Part shown: piece by piece, positions 1-9,900 of the stretch
Position numbering within the stretch: the stretch's first letter is position 1
Layout: each line of letters begins with the position of its first letter
Source: Pseudomonadota bacterium
GTDB lineage: Bacteria > Desulfobacterota > Desulfobulbia > Desulfobulbales > SURF-16
Assembly: GCA_018816555.1 (NCBI GenBank)
Contig: JAHIVT010000131.1
Coordinates: 1 to 38,946, forward strand
DNA length: 38,946 bases
Reading direction: 5' to 3'
Made by a program: the position numbers and the translations under genes
Notes under the pieces: generated by a model
Told to the model about the DNA's origin: nothing
The model's database searches: none
The model's input: the letters and a program-made list of their open reading frames with translations, nothing else

Positions 1-1
1 A

Positions 2-157
2 ATGGGAAGTCCAAACTACCTTTTACAGACCCCCTACGGATATTATTACCGCCAGAAAATACCCCCCGATTTACGCCAGCTTGTCGGCAAGACAAAGTTA
101 CGCTATTCTCTTAAAACCGACTTGTTGAGCGTTGCCCGATCCCCCTTTTATTCCTGA
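2..157 (+). pseudogene. N-terminal remnant of a tyrosine recombinase/integrase
   Basis: An ATG at base 2 opens a 51-codon frame that stops with TGA at 155-157. The translation has the typical start of phage/island integrases with a DUF6538-type N-terminus: a tyrosine-rich strand (PYGYYYRQKIPPDLR, residues 11-25), then a GKTKLRYSLKTD segment around residues 30-40. A full protein of this type would be roughly 350-450 aa with a C-terminal catalytic domain (R..HxxR..Y). None of that follows here, since the frame closes and the minus-strand gene ends at 194. I read it as a decayed integrase fragment marking an old mobile-element boundary. The ATG may not be the original start, because the window edge lies just upstream. 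Confidence 0.6.
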
Positions 158-193
158 TTTTTATCAGATTTTCCGCAAAGGATCTCCCTAAAA

Positions 194-1084
194 TCAACGG
201 TTTTCGCTACGGCAGTTGCGGTTGTCAAAATAGATTGTTCCCGCACTATCCATGCAATAGGGTACATTGTATGGGTTTGAGGGCAGTGAAGCAAGAATTC
301 CGGAAGAGGTCAGCTCTTCCAGAGATGACGGTTTGCGACCGTATGTTTTTTCATACTGCAGCACAGCCTGCTCGATCACCTGCACGCCTTCCAGGGCATG
401 CAGCCGGTCAACGATGTCGGCATAGCCGGGATCGCTTTCAGGCTTATCGATCAGCATGGATTTCATAAGAACAATTGCCGCGCCTGTTTCGCCGCCTTTC
501 TGGGCCAGACGCGCGCCGAGAATGGAAAGAAATAGCGGTGCATTGGGCCTCTTGACGGCTTCCAGAAAAAATTTCCCCGCCTCTCCAGGTTTCTTCAAAA
601 AATAGTAGGCGTTGAAACCCATGAAATGAGTGGGCTGCCAGTCCCAGAGGCGGCTTTTGGCGGAAATTTTCAGGAACTCCTGGGTTTCCGCCACCATGTT
701 TGCAGGTTCCCAGGGCAGCCAGCCTTGCGCCACAATGTAGGTCTGGGCAAAGGAGGGATCCAGAGTTTGACTGGCAACAAGCAACCGGTGGATGCTCGAC
801 CAGTCGTACTGCTTTTTGACAACCAGGAATCCTCCTTCTGGTTTACGCACCAACTCAGTGCCCATTTGTGCGCCCGCCTCCAGGGTCAGGTAGTCGGCCA
901 TCAGCCCTTTGAACTCACCTGCTATGGCAAGCAATGCCACTGGCGGCAGATTCCATATTCCGGAACTGGAACGGCCGGACTGGGCGGCATCATGACGGTG
1001 TTGAAGCAAGGCGTTGTAGCTGGCCGCATAAAAGCAGGCCAGGGCCAGTCCGGTCAGGAGATGAATGGCCAACCGCCTGCTCAT
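194..1084 (-). CDS. Membrane-anchored accessory protein of the pilus ABC transporter (PilG-like position)
   Basis: 296 aa. One N-terminal membrane segment (about residues 5-24) is followed by a soluble region with helical, TPR-like character. Residues about 150-215 contain repeated aromatic/Ala-rich helices such as GFNAYYFLKK and LSILGARLAQKGG. The C-terminus (YGRKPSSLEEL...LPSNPYNVPY) resembles the end of pseudopilin-like periplasmic domains. The start ATG overlaps the stop of the upstream permease (ATGA), so it is translationally coupled to the ABC transporter. In Myxococcus, pilG-pilH-pilI sit beside pilA and are needed for type IV pilus biogenesis. By position this gene could play the PilG role, but I see no sequence motif that proves homology, so the function is inferred from context. 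Confidence 0.6.
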   Translation of the reverse strand: MSRRLAIHLLTGLALACFYAASYNALLQHRHDAAQSGRSSSGIWNLPPVALLAIAGEFKGLMADYLTLEAGAQMGTELVRKPEGGFLVVKKQYDWSSIHRLLVASQTLDPSFAQTYIVAQGWLPWEPANMVAETQEFLKISAKSRLWDWQPTHFMGFNAYYFLKKPGEAGKFFLEAVKRPNAPLFLSILGARLAQKGGETGAAIVLMKSMLIDKPESDPGYADIVDRLHALEGVQVIEQAVLQYEKTYGRKPSSLEELTSSGILASLPSNPYNVPYCMDSAGTIYFDNRNCRSENR

Positions 1085-1899
1085 GCCAGCTCCTTGCGTT
1101 TGAACAGCAGGGTAGCGAGAAAGATCAGCAACGCCGAATAGGAAATCCCGTAGAGACAGAGCAGCAGAAACTCCTGGCTGCTGAAGGCCATTCCGTAAGC
1201 GGCGACATACTTTTTGTCAAAGAGCGAGAGGTTGGGGAAGAGCCAGGAGAGGGCAATCACCAAATTTTTCTGACCAGTCAGCGCCCCTGCATATGGGTTT
1301 TCAACCACCACCCGGCGCAGCAGCTCCATGTTCTGCCCGACGAGATAAGAGGAAACCGCCAGCAGCAAGGCGACAAAAGGCTGGCTGGCAAAGCTGAAAC
1401 AGAGTACGCTCACCGCCAGCACCACCACAAGGCTCATATACTGGCAGACAATGGCCATCAGATAGGTCAGCCAGGAGAAGTTGGGCGGAACATAAATGGG
1501 ATACTGCCAGAGCACATATTGCATGGATAGGGCGGAGGAGATACCGAGGATGATGGTGGCCAGGAGCAGGATCATGGCAAGTCCCAGGAACTTGCCGGTC
1601 AGATACTGCCAGATGGAGACCGGCCGAGAGAGCAGCATGAAGATCCGGCTACGTTCCAGATCATCCGCCAGTATCTTCATGCCCAGAAAAAAAACCAGTA
1701 ATAACCCGGTGAAGGCCACGGCAGAGAGGCCGAACTCCACCGAGACCTTGCCAAGATCCCAGGAGTAGAGGGTGGTGACCCCGAGATTGGCCATGGTGAG
1801 CAGTACGGCAAGGCAGACAATGGCCCACAGTGCACGGTGTCGGACGCCTTCGGTACAGGTGGCCAGCGCCAGAAACCAGATATTACGCAACGCTTGCAC
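1081..1899 (-). CDS. ABC-2 type permease linked to type IV pili (PilI-like)
   Basis: About 272 aa, hydrophobic, with about six membrane segments and the cytoplasmic stretch typical of ABC-2/NosY-type permeases (ILADDLERSRIFMLLSRPVS near residue 80: a charged loop between the second and third segments). I place the start at GTG 1899. It has a good Shine-Dalgarno (GAGGAGG, 6 bases upstream) and overlaps the ATPase end by 17 nt; the longer frame to 1956 would run deep into the ATPase gene. It lies between the ATPase and the anchored accessory protein in a compact minus-strand operon downstream of pilA. It probably forms the membrane part of the PilH-like transporter, whose substrate is unknown. 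Confidence 0.8.
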   Translation of the reverse strand: MQALRNIWFLALATCTEGVRHRALWAIVCLAVLLTMANLGVTTLYSWDLGKVSVEFGLSAVAFTGLLLVFFLGMKILADDLERSRIFMLLSRPVSIWQYLTGKFLGLAMILLLATIILGISSALSMQYVLWQYPIYVPPNFSWLTYLMAIVCQYMSLVVVLAVSVLCFSFASQPFVALLLAVSSYLVGQNMELLRRVVVENPYAGALTGQKNLVIALSWLFPNLSLFDKKYVAAYGMAFSSQEFLLLCLYGISYSALLIFLATLLFKRKELA

Positions 1900-2653
1900 G
1901 GTTGTCCTCCTCGATGAGACTGACAAAACGTTCTTCCAGACCAACGCCGGCGGCAAGAAACTCCTCCAGCCCCCCGCTATAGAGCAAGACTCCTTTATTG
2001 ATGATGCCGATGCGGTCGCACAGTGCCTCGATGTCGCTCAGGATATGGGAGCTGAAGAAGATGGTCTTGCCTTCCTGTTTCAGCTCGGCGATAAGTTTCT
2101 TGATCTGGTGGCGGCCTACCGGATCCAGCCCGCTCATGGGTTCGTCAAAGATCAGCACCTCCGGGTCGTGCACCAGGGCGTTGGCCATGCCGAGGCGCTG
2201 TTTCATGCCTTTGGAAAATCCCCCCACCCGGCGATCCGCCGCATTGGCAAGATTCATGCGCTCAAGCAGCATGGGGATGCGCTGGTTCATTGCCTGTTTG
2301 GACATGCCGCTCAATCGGCCGGAGAGTCGCAGAGTTTCCCGGGCGGTAAGATGGTCGTAAAAGAAGGGAAACTCAGAGAGGTAGCCGATGCGGTGGCGGA
2401 ACTCATCCTGGCCGACGATCTTGCCCAGGATGCCCAGACTGCCGCTATCCGGTTTCAGAAAGCCCAGCAGCAACTTGATGGTGGTGGACTTGCCCGCACC
2501 GTTGGGGCCAAGGAAACCGAAAACCTCACCTCTGGCAATGGTAATCGAAATATTATCAACAGCCTGATTTTTTCTACGTCCCGTCCCAAAGCCCTTAGTC
2601 AATCTGCTGATTTCAATGATTGGTGACGTGCTTTTATCGTGTGTCATATTCAT
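1883..2653 (-). CDS. ABC transporter ATP-binding protein (PilH-like)
   Basis: About 256 aa, a single nucleotide-binding domain of the ABC-2 exporter class. Visible motifs are Walker A GPNGAGKST (about residues 49-57), a signature-like FSKGMKQRLGMANAL, Walker B VLIFDEPMSGLDP and the H-loop SSH. It is the partner of the downstream permease (17-nt overlap). Its place behind pilA matches pilH of Myxococcus xanthus, an ABC ATPase needed for pilus assembly and social motility; that assignment rests on synteny. The start is uncertain: ATGs at 2665, 2653 and 2647 and a TTG at 2677 are all in frame and none has a strong ribosome-binding site. An intrinsic terminator separates it from pilA, so it probably has its own promoter. 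Confidence 0.85.
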   Translation of the reverse strand: MNMTHDKSTSPIIEISRLTKGFGTGRRKNQAVDNISITIARGEVFGFLGPNGAGKSTTIKLLLGFLKPDSGSLGILGKIVGQDEFRHRIGYLSEFPFFYDHLTARETLRLSGRLSGMSKQAMNQRIPMLLERMNLANAADRRVGGFSKGMKQRLGMANALVHDPEVLIFDEPMSGLDPVGRHQIKKLIAELKQEGKTIFFSSHILSDIEALCDRIGIINKGVLLYSGGLEEFLAAGVGLEERFVSLIEEDNRASVA

Positions 2654-2712
2654 TCGTTTAAACATAAATCTGTTCAAGGTTCAATATGGCTATTTCCTTC
2701 CTGATCTAAGCC

Positions 2713-2744
2713 ATCATAGCAGTCTCTCTAAATATTTTTGCCAA
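2713..2744 (-). promoter_or_regulatory. Candidate extended -10 promoter for the pilus ABC operon
   Basis: Read on the minus strand there is TTGGCA, a 20-bp spacer, then TGC-TATGAT, an extended -10 with a 5/6 hexamer. Transcription would begin near 2706, leaving a leader of about 50 nt before the ATPase start. The spacer is long, so the extended -10 would have to carry the recognition. Its location just past the pilA terminator makes it plausible. Confidence 0.35.
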
Positions 2745-2873
2745 CTGATACTGATTACAATAACGCAAAGATATGGGATGAACAAGGATGCAACAGATGA
2801 TTACCACAGAATGGTCACTAACATTCCATTAGAACCGCAAGAGGGCGGATATATTTAGTATCATTTACAATCT

Positions 2874-2910
2874 AAAAAAAAAAGCCCCGACCAATGGAAC
2901 AGTCGAGGCT
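2874..2910 (-). terminator. Intrinsic terminator of pilA
   Basis: On the minus strand AGCCTCGAC pairs with GTCGGGGCT (9 bp with one G-U pair) around a 10-nt loop and is followed by a run of ten T. It starts 28 nt after the pilA stop codon, a textbook Rho-independent terminator that insulates pilA from the ABC genes. Confidence 0.9.
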
Positions 2911-2938
2911 ATAATGTACTATATGTAAAGCAGATTAA

Positions 2939-3655
2939 TTATTGAACCGCTCCCCAAGTAGCAGTTGGAGCGCCGCCACCAGCAGCCCCGGCAATATTAT
3001 TGGTATTGTCAGTAGCTGCTATAACTGCAACAGGAGTAGTAAGATTCACCAAACCAGCGGAAATCGCCTCCTTGCCCCAAACAGGATTACTGACAGAATA
3101 AAGCACATTAGCCACATCGGAATCAGACCCGTAGGCTGTGTCCCCTTTATCATGACGGGTATAAATAACATTAGAGCAACCGCCACTGGGGCAACTTCCT
3201 CCGGTCACAGCACTTTCAGAAGCTAAAACGGCCATTTGAGCACCGATCCCAAGCGGTACAGAAAAGGTTTTAACGGATGTGATATGTGTTCCAACGATCC
3301 TGCCACCTGCAACAGTTGCCGTTGCGCCAATTGACTGAGCAGCTACCAGAGTTGAAACAGCCTGTTCGGCGGCAGTAATAAGACCTTGCCCGCTAACAGC
3401 AACAGCAGCAAGAGTAGCTGCTGCTGTCTCAGTATGACCATAACAACCCAACTCAGAATTCAGATCAGCCTGTCCGGATACTGCCATTTTATTCATTGCC
3501 TTAGCATTTGCATTGCTGGCGCGGGTCCGGTAGGCCGCAAACTGCGGGATGGCAATGGCCGCCAGGATGCCGATGATGGCCACAACGATCATCAACTCGA
3601 CAAGGGTAAAACCTTTTTGGTTATTTTTCTGCATTTTCTTTAACAATGAAATCAT
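2939..3655 (-). CDS. pilA: Major type IV pilin (prepilin PilA)
   Basis: 238 aa. The class III leader (15 residues, ending QKG) is cleaved before FTLVELMIVVAIIGILAAIA, the conserved hydrophobic pilin helix with Glu at position +5. The mature pilin of about 223 aa has a Gly/Ala/Thr/Val-rich globular domain with cysteines at ELGCYG and GGSCPSGGCSN, which could form a disulfide loop. The start ATG at 3655 has a perfect AAAGGAGG site six bases upstream. The longer frame to 3730 is rejected because it would begin at the predicted transcription start. The gene is monocistronic: a sigma-54 promoter lies upstream and a strong terminator downstream. It is far longer than the roughly 60-aa Geobacter PilA-N, so it is an ordinary long pilin. 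Confidence 0.95.
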   Translation of the reverse strand: MISLLKKMQKNNQKGFTLVELMIVVAIIGILAAIAIPQFAAYRTRASNANAKAMNKMAVSGQADLNSELGCYGHTETAAATLAAVAVSGQGLITAAEQAVSTLVAAQSIGATATVAGGRIVGTHITSVKTFSVPLGIGAQMAVLASESAVTGGSCPSGGCSNVIYTRHDKGDTAYGSDSDVANVLYSVSNPVWGKEAISAGLVNLTTPVAVIAATDNTNNIAGAAGGGAPTATWGAVQ

Positions 3656-3740
3656 GGAACGCCTCCTTTGTTTTATTAAACTGCTAGTTATGATTTTCTT
3701 GTCATCCATGACATTTTTACCAAGTTTCATTTGTTGTTAA

Positions 3741-3756
3741 AGCCAGTTCCGTGCCA
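3741..3756 (-). promoter_or_regulatory. Sigma-54 (-24/-12) promoter of pilA
   Basis: The minus strand reads TGGCACGGAACTGGCT. This is the TGGCACG -24 element at full consensus and a TGGC -12 element, with the essential GG and GC at the correct 10-base separation. The predicted start is near 3729, giving a leader of about 75 nt. RpoN plus PilR control of pilA is established in Pseudomonas, Myxococcus and Geobacter. Confidence 0.85.
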
Positions 3757-3883
3757 GAGAAAAATCTCTCAGAACATTTCTCATAACTATCAGTTTTCAT
3801 ATAACAAAATATCGTTTACCATTCCATTTTCATCTCTTTCAAGCAGTTCATTTATCACTTCATTCATGCTTCATTTATTTTAG

Positions 3884-3920
3884 TGACAATTTTTGTCAGT
3901 GCAGATGACATATTTTGTCA
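3884..3920. promoter_or_regulatory. Twin palindromes: candidate enhancer (PilR-type) sites for pilA
   Basis: Two 15-bp inverted repeats of the form TGACA-N5-TGTCA lie at 3884-3898 (N5 = ATTTT) and 3906-3920 (N5 = TATTT). Their centres are 22 bp apart, about two helical turns, and they sit about 155-190 bp upstream of the predicted pilA start. That is the expected distance for a sigma-54 enhancer-binding protein. PilR of Pseudomonas recognises TGTC-containing elements. The sites lie between pilA and the end of pilY1, so pilA is the only promoter nearby. Confidence 0.7.
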
Positions 3921-3999
3921 AACCCCTGGCAAGCCGTTGATTAAAAAAACTGTTACATTCTCATATCGTCAGCGGCATAAGGGACAACGCTTTACTCCA

Positions 4000-6900
4000 T
4001 CATCTTTCAAACCAGGCGGCTTTACCGCTTCTTATAGTCTGGGCGGTATCGGCGGTCTGACGGAACACATCGCCGGTGGACAGCTGGGTAAAGACACTAA
4101 CCGTGTCATCGCCGCTGCCGGAGCCGGAATGAATGGCCGGCGAGGTTGCCATGCCGCTGCCCAGGTCAACATATTTTAAAGCCCTGTACTTCACCTCACC
4201 ACCGATGATGACGGTCTCGGTGCCGAAAATCGTCGGAGCCGGATAGGCGGTGCCGGTCTTGTAATAAAGGCCGTACAGCCGGCTGTAACCTTCGCCGACA
4301 CAAGGGTCATCGCTTGGCTGAAATACCGAGGTAAACAGAATTCCGCCCAGCAGCGCAGAATGTCCGAGACTGCGGGTCGCCGGCGACACTCCGGCCGTGC
4401 CGACAATGGGCGGCAAGTCGAGGAACCATCCTTTCTTCTGTTGATCAACCTCCTCAACGAGCGTCGGGAAATCGGTTATCTGCGCGCCGCCTACTGTTGC
4501 CGATGGTCCATTTTCTATGGTCTGATCCTGGTCGGTGTACACCTCAATATCGGTTACATCAATCAAATCACCGGCGATATTGACAGCGGCGCCCGAACCA
4601 TCATCCTTTACGCCATAAAGGGTCTGAATGGCGATACTCGTTTTATCCGCCAAGACGTAATAGCGTCCTGTGCCGAAATAGACCCACTTGTTGTGCAGAT
4701 TATCAATACCGACCGCCGGCTGGCCCACAACCGGCTGATTGGCAAGAACCAGGGTCGTCGGCGCGGTCCAGAAAGCCGGGGAGCTGTTTTCGTTTAAGGC
4801 AAACCGCATAAGCCGCCCGGATGTGGCGTTGACATCACCGACCAGCCCGAAATAAGCAGTATCAGCCTGGTAATCGAGATCCCAGTCAACGGTAACGGGG
4901 CTGCCCATAAAGCTGTTGGCTACCGCCGTGTCGCAGGTGATGATCTTCATCGCCGATGCGCCGACTGTCGACAAACTGCAACCGGTGGGTGCGCCGGTTG
5001 TGACCCCGGGGGTCACAAGTTCGGCCAGATCATAAATGTATACCTTGGCAGTCTGAGTGCTGGCCGCGGTTTGCAAGCTATCGGGGCCGTTGCCGAAAAT
5101 CATATACCATTTATTGTTATCACCAAAAGCCATGGTGGCCGGATAGACTAAGCTGAAACTGCCGTCAGGAACCTGCAACTCGGCCAGCAGTTTAGGCTCG
5201 CTCTCCGGATTGGTGATATCAAAAATCACAAAGGCGGAACGCATGGTTTTATCATTGGCCTGATGTGGCGGTCCTAAGCCGTCTGCCGCCGTGTCAATGA
5301 ACATGGCACCGCCGCCCAACCGCATGCCGACGACCATCAAGGTCCCCCAGCCGTTAGGATGATCAGCGTCACTTGCGAAAATCTTGGCATCAAAAACCCG
5401 GGGTTTACTATCCACATAATACACATGGTTGTAATTCGGGTCTTTGAGCCACTTCAGATGCGGCAGAAGATTCATGGGGGCATATGCCCAGATTTCACTG
5501 CCGAGCGGATGGGCCGTGGCAGCAGCGCCGGTAGCGCAATTCTTGCCTGTGGTCAGATAGCTCACCTTGTCAACCCCGGCATCATTGACCACCCCGTAAA
5601 ATCCGGCGTTAAAGGCATGCAGCAGACCGTCGTTGCCACCCACATAAGCCATTATCCTTCTGTCGGCATATCGGGCACGAAAGGCGGCATACGATATATC
5701 GTTGTAGAGGATGTTGAATGCCTCCTGGGGGGAGGAAACGATGGTCGGCGTGGAGTTGATGATGTCGCCAAGCCGCATTATTGAGGCTGCGGCATCGTCA
5801 GCGGTATACTTGACGGTTCGGGTACGGAAACCGGGAATTTCAACGCCGCGGATGTAATTAACAATATTTTCGGCGTCGGCCTGGGTGGCGACATCAAAAA
5901 AACCGTAACTGACTGATCCGAACATCGTCTGTTCAAAATCCACATACTCGCTATTGTCGACAAATGAGTCATAATCGCTGTCGATCCAGGTCATGATATG
6001 ACGTCCGCTGCTTGCATTGGCGCTGTAAATCCGGTTTGATTTTATTTCAGCATCCGTCAATGTTTCCAAGTACAGCTTTTCCCTGGCGTTCCATAAATAA
6101 CCGATTTCATACAATTCTTTTTCGACAAACTGGAAATTTGACAGCATCAGACGGTCACCGGCCTCAATCCAGGCAACCACCGGCGAAACCACAAAGCTCA
6201 GCACTCCCGAATCTGCCAGGGTCACAGAGGAGTTACTGCTCCCGTCAGCCCCGGTTGTCAGGTTGGCTACCTTCCAGTCATCATAGGTATTACCCGCTGT
6301 GCCGTTCATATTAAAGGTGGAGATTTTTACCCGCTCACAGCCGGTGAAAACATCATCTTCAACAGTGACCTCTTTTTCACCGGTGTTTGCCAGGGTAATG
6401 TTGTGAACAATGGTGCTGTCGCCGGCGGCGGAGAGACATTGCACATGCCAGCTGCCGTAACTTTTGCCCTGTTCTCCTTGCATGTGATAAGTGGAAAGGG
6501 TCATGTCATCACCCACAGCCGCCCACTCGCCTGCCGGATCGATGATAAAATCAACGGTCCCGCCGTCAGCCAGGGCAAGACTGGTGCTGCTTCTGGCGCT
6601 GAGTACTGCTGTGGAATCATAGATCTGCCAGTTGTCAAAAATATCCCCGGCAACACCCTGCATACTTCCTGCGGTTATTGCCAGTGAAACCTCGCCGGTA
6701 TCCGGATCATAGGCGGTCACCGTGCCATTCATGGAATAAGGATTAATCGTCATATGCCGCGCATCATAATCAGATATCACTCCCTCAATGGAATACGGTT
6801 CAAGAGTGACTGTCCCGGCATTATAAGCAGTGACAACACCTTCCATGAAATAAGGGTCAAAGGAATCGGGATCGTCACTGGTGAACACCTTTATGCGGGT

Positions 6901-9900
6901 TCTGTTTTCCGTCTCATCGAAATATGTCTGAACAACCTGATCAATATCGTAATTGTCCAGTATGCCGTTTGGCGTACACTCTCCACCGACTCTATCGTCG
7001 GTTGAACGGCAATCCTCCCGGGTAAAACCATACCTGTCCAGCCAGAGGGCATGAACGGTGCCGATCCAGCTCGCCTGTCTGCCATCCAGATCCTTTTTCA
7101 AAGGTTCGAAATATGCCTGATAGAGCGCGCCTTCTCCCCTGACATTATTGGAAACAACAGCTGCCGCCGTACCAGACGAGGTTCTCTCTAGAATGGCATC
7201 AAAAACATTTTGCAATGCGGTTTCAAGTTCTTGGGGATTGCTTGCATAATAATAATTATCCGGGATGCCGTCAGATCCCTTTTCACCGGTCGAATTGATA
7301 ACACTGTCCCATTCCTCAGTCAGATCAGGCAGATCATTATCGTTCTTGTCTTCGAAACCGCCCCATTTAGCCGCATACCAGAGAGGATCTTCCAGCAGGC
7401 CGGCTGTCGCACTGCCAAGTGTATATGTATTGGAACTGAAACCGTCACCCATGTTGCATTTATGTGTAGTTGGGCAATCAGTTACACCTGCTAAAGGATC
7501 ATCATAGACGAAATCATTTGTCCCTGAATGGATATGCAGACCATCCTGGGTGGTGCCGCTGATCACATATCCATTACCAATGCTGTATCCCAGATTTTGA
7601 AGTGTAATGGCTGTAGTAACAGTAATTTGGGTTGCAGTAATTGTGTACTCAATAATCCCGCCGGCATCGAGGTCATAGTCATTACCCTGCAGACTGTCTT
7701 CCCAGATCACCAGGAATTTGCCGTGTCCAACCCCGGCCACCTCGGTGTGCGGCTCCACAATCTTGAAATCAACCATGGTGCAGCCATAATCGCTCTTATC
7801 GTTGTCAATACAGGATGGCAGAAGAGTGACCTTGCTGGTGGAGCCGGGAACCGGTATCTCGATTACCGGATTTCCCGATGCCAGCCTCACCGCATAAGTA
7901 TCAACCTTCTGAATGCCTTCAAGTCCCCTGCCCCCTGCCAGTGTGGCCGGTCTGATGTCATTCACGTGTGAGTACCAGGCAAGTCCGGCGATACGGAAAC
8001 CTCCACGGAGGTCAGGTCCTTCCGGGCAAAGGCCACGAACCTCGCCCAGGTTGGTAATTGCTTTTGCCGTGCACTTACGGTCCTGGCTGGCGCCGCTTTC
8101 ACCGACAAACCATTTCTTGTTCGGATCCGCCGCATCGGGATAAACACCTTCTATTCTGCCGATAATCTCGGTAAGTTCCCGGGAATTTCTGGCAGAACCG
8201 AGATCCTTGACAACACCGAAGCTGTTCGTATCAAGCTCATCCTTAATTTTAGCAGGATCCGTAGTAAAAACCGTATCAGCAGAGATAACGCTGGAGTTGA
8301 AGTTGACCACATTGAGCCGTGCACAGTAATTATCAGAGTCAAGAGGATCAAGCCAGACTCCGGTGTTATAATTGATTCCTTCAATAAACTGCCCATCCCC
8401 GGATTGATAATCGGTTGGAGCATTTTCCCCGGCAAAATAGCGAAGCCCGCTCAGATAAATTTCGGCAAAGGGATTGCCCCAGTTATGGCACTCGCTGTCA
8501 CTGCTGTCCCCGAAAAAATTGATGGATAGCGGGCAGTTGTCACCTCCGGAGGAAGTGACATTGTACGTCCAGCTGCTGTATTTATAACCATAGATACGGA
8601 ACAGGCTCCAAGTATTGATAATTCCCTGAGACTTGACAGCCTGGGTGATAGGCCCGCCCGCTGAGGAATAAACCCGTTTGAAGGTGCCGTCGCCAATATG
8701 TATATCCTTAACTGGATCATGCCAGTCATCCTGATCAACGAAACCCACATCCGTTCCGCCATCAGCCACACCGCCATCATCACCATCACAGTCTCGGCCC
8801 AGATTAATCTCACGACACATGCCGTCCATGCCGTCGCTGTTGGCGACCTTCTGCACCATTTCACCGCCCCTGGTGGCCTTGCCGTAGGTGCCGGCGATCA
8901 TACCGAACATGAGTCTGTCCTCATCACCGTAAACCTGCAGTAATCCGATCGGCTTGAGGTTGCCATAGGGGTATGCCTTGCACTTTTCCGTTCCCGAAAC
9001 CTTGTCCGCAACCCCATTACCATCTGAATCAATATCAGGGATACAGACATGAATCCTGGCCACGTAGTCATTGAGTCCTAAACCGACATCCGCTTTTATC
9101 GGATTATCCTGTGCGGCATAGACACCTGAGGAATAAGGATTATTGTAATTTTTGCCGTTATTGCCCGGATCCTCTTCCTCCCACAGACATTGATGCACCT
9201 CGCCTGCGCTCCAGAAGGCATAATTACCCTGGGCGGCCCTGATAAGCGGCGGATCAGTAACATTCTGGGAAAAAATATTGGCCGTAGCGGAATAGGTGAC
9301 ATTGCAAAGCGTTAAACCGACCCTGGTATGATTGGTGATATCCCCATCATCTATGGCGATGGTGCTTCCTGCCCCTCCGACTCTCTTTACATCTACCGTG
9401 AGGGGATTCCCCGCAGTACTAGGAAAGGCTGTCACCCACCCTTCTATAAAATGTGTAGAATTGCCTTGATCAATAACGCTCACATAATCTCCGATCTTTA
9501 TCATACTCCCTGTCAAATCGGTGTTAAAAGTTTTTGACCCTGTGCCGATTGTAATAGCGGTTTTGTTGAGACCAGTGGGCTCAGAGGTATTGACGGTGAA
9601 AGGAGTCAGGTCATTGACATCAGCTCCCTCATAATATTTGGCAAAGGCATGGATATCCGGCGGCAGATAGGCCCGCTCCAGGACGGTATTGGTGGAGGTG
9701 TCAACCCGGCGGTGTCCGCCGAACAAAATCTTGCGGATGGCATCTATGCGGGTCATGGAAGCCCAATTCAGGAAATTGCCGCTCCAGTAGGCGTCATTTG
9801 CGCCGGTACAGTACTTATTGGCCGTGTAGGTCACCGGCTCAAATCTTTTATTCACTGAGTCATAGTCATAGCACTTATGACTATCAAAATAGCCGTAGTA

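Noticed and set aside
2939-3655. PilA as a conductive Geobacter-type e-pilin
   Set aside because: The mature pilin is about 223 aa and poor in aromatic residues, unlike the roughly 60-aa aromatic-rich e-pilin.
3656-3730. N-terminal extension of PilA to 3730
   Set aside because: It would start at the predicted sigma-54 transcription start and lacks a ribosome-binding site; ATG 3655 has a perfect one.
3921-3999. Intrinsic terminator after pilY1
   Set aside because: A T-run exists on the minus strand but no stable stem precedes it.
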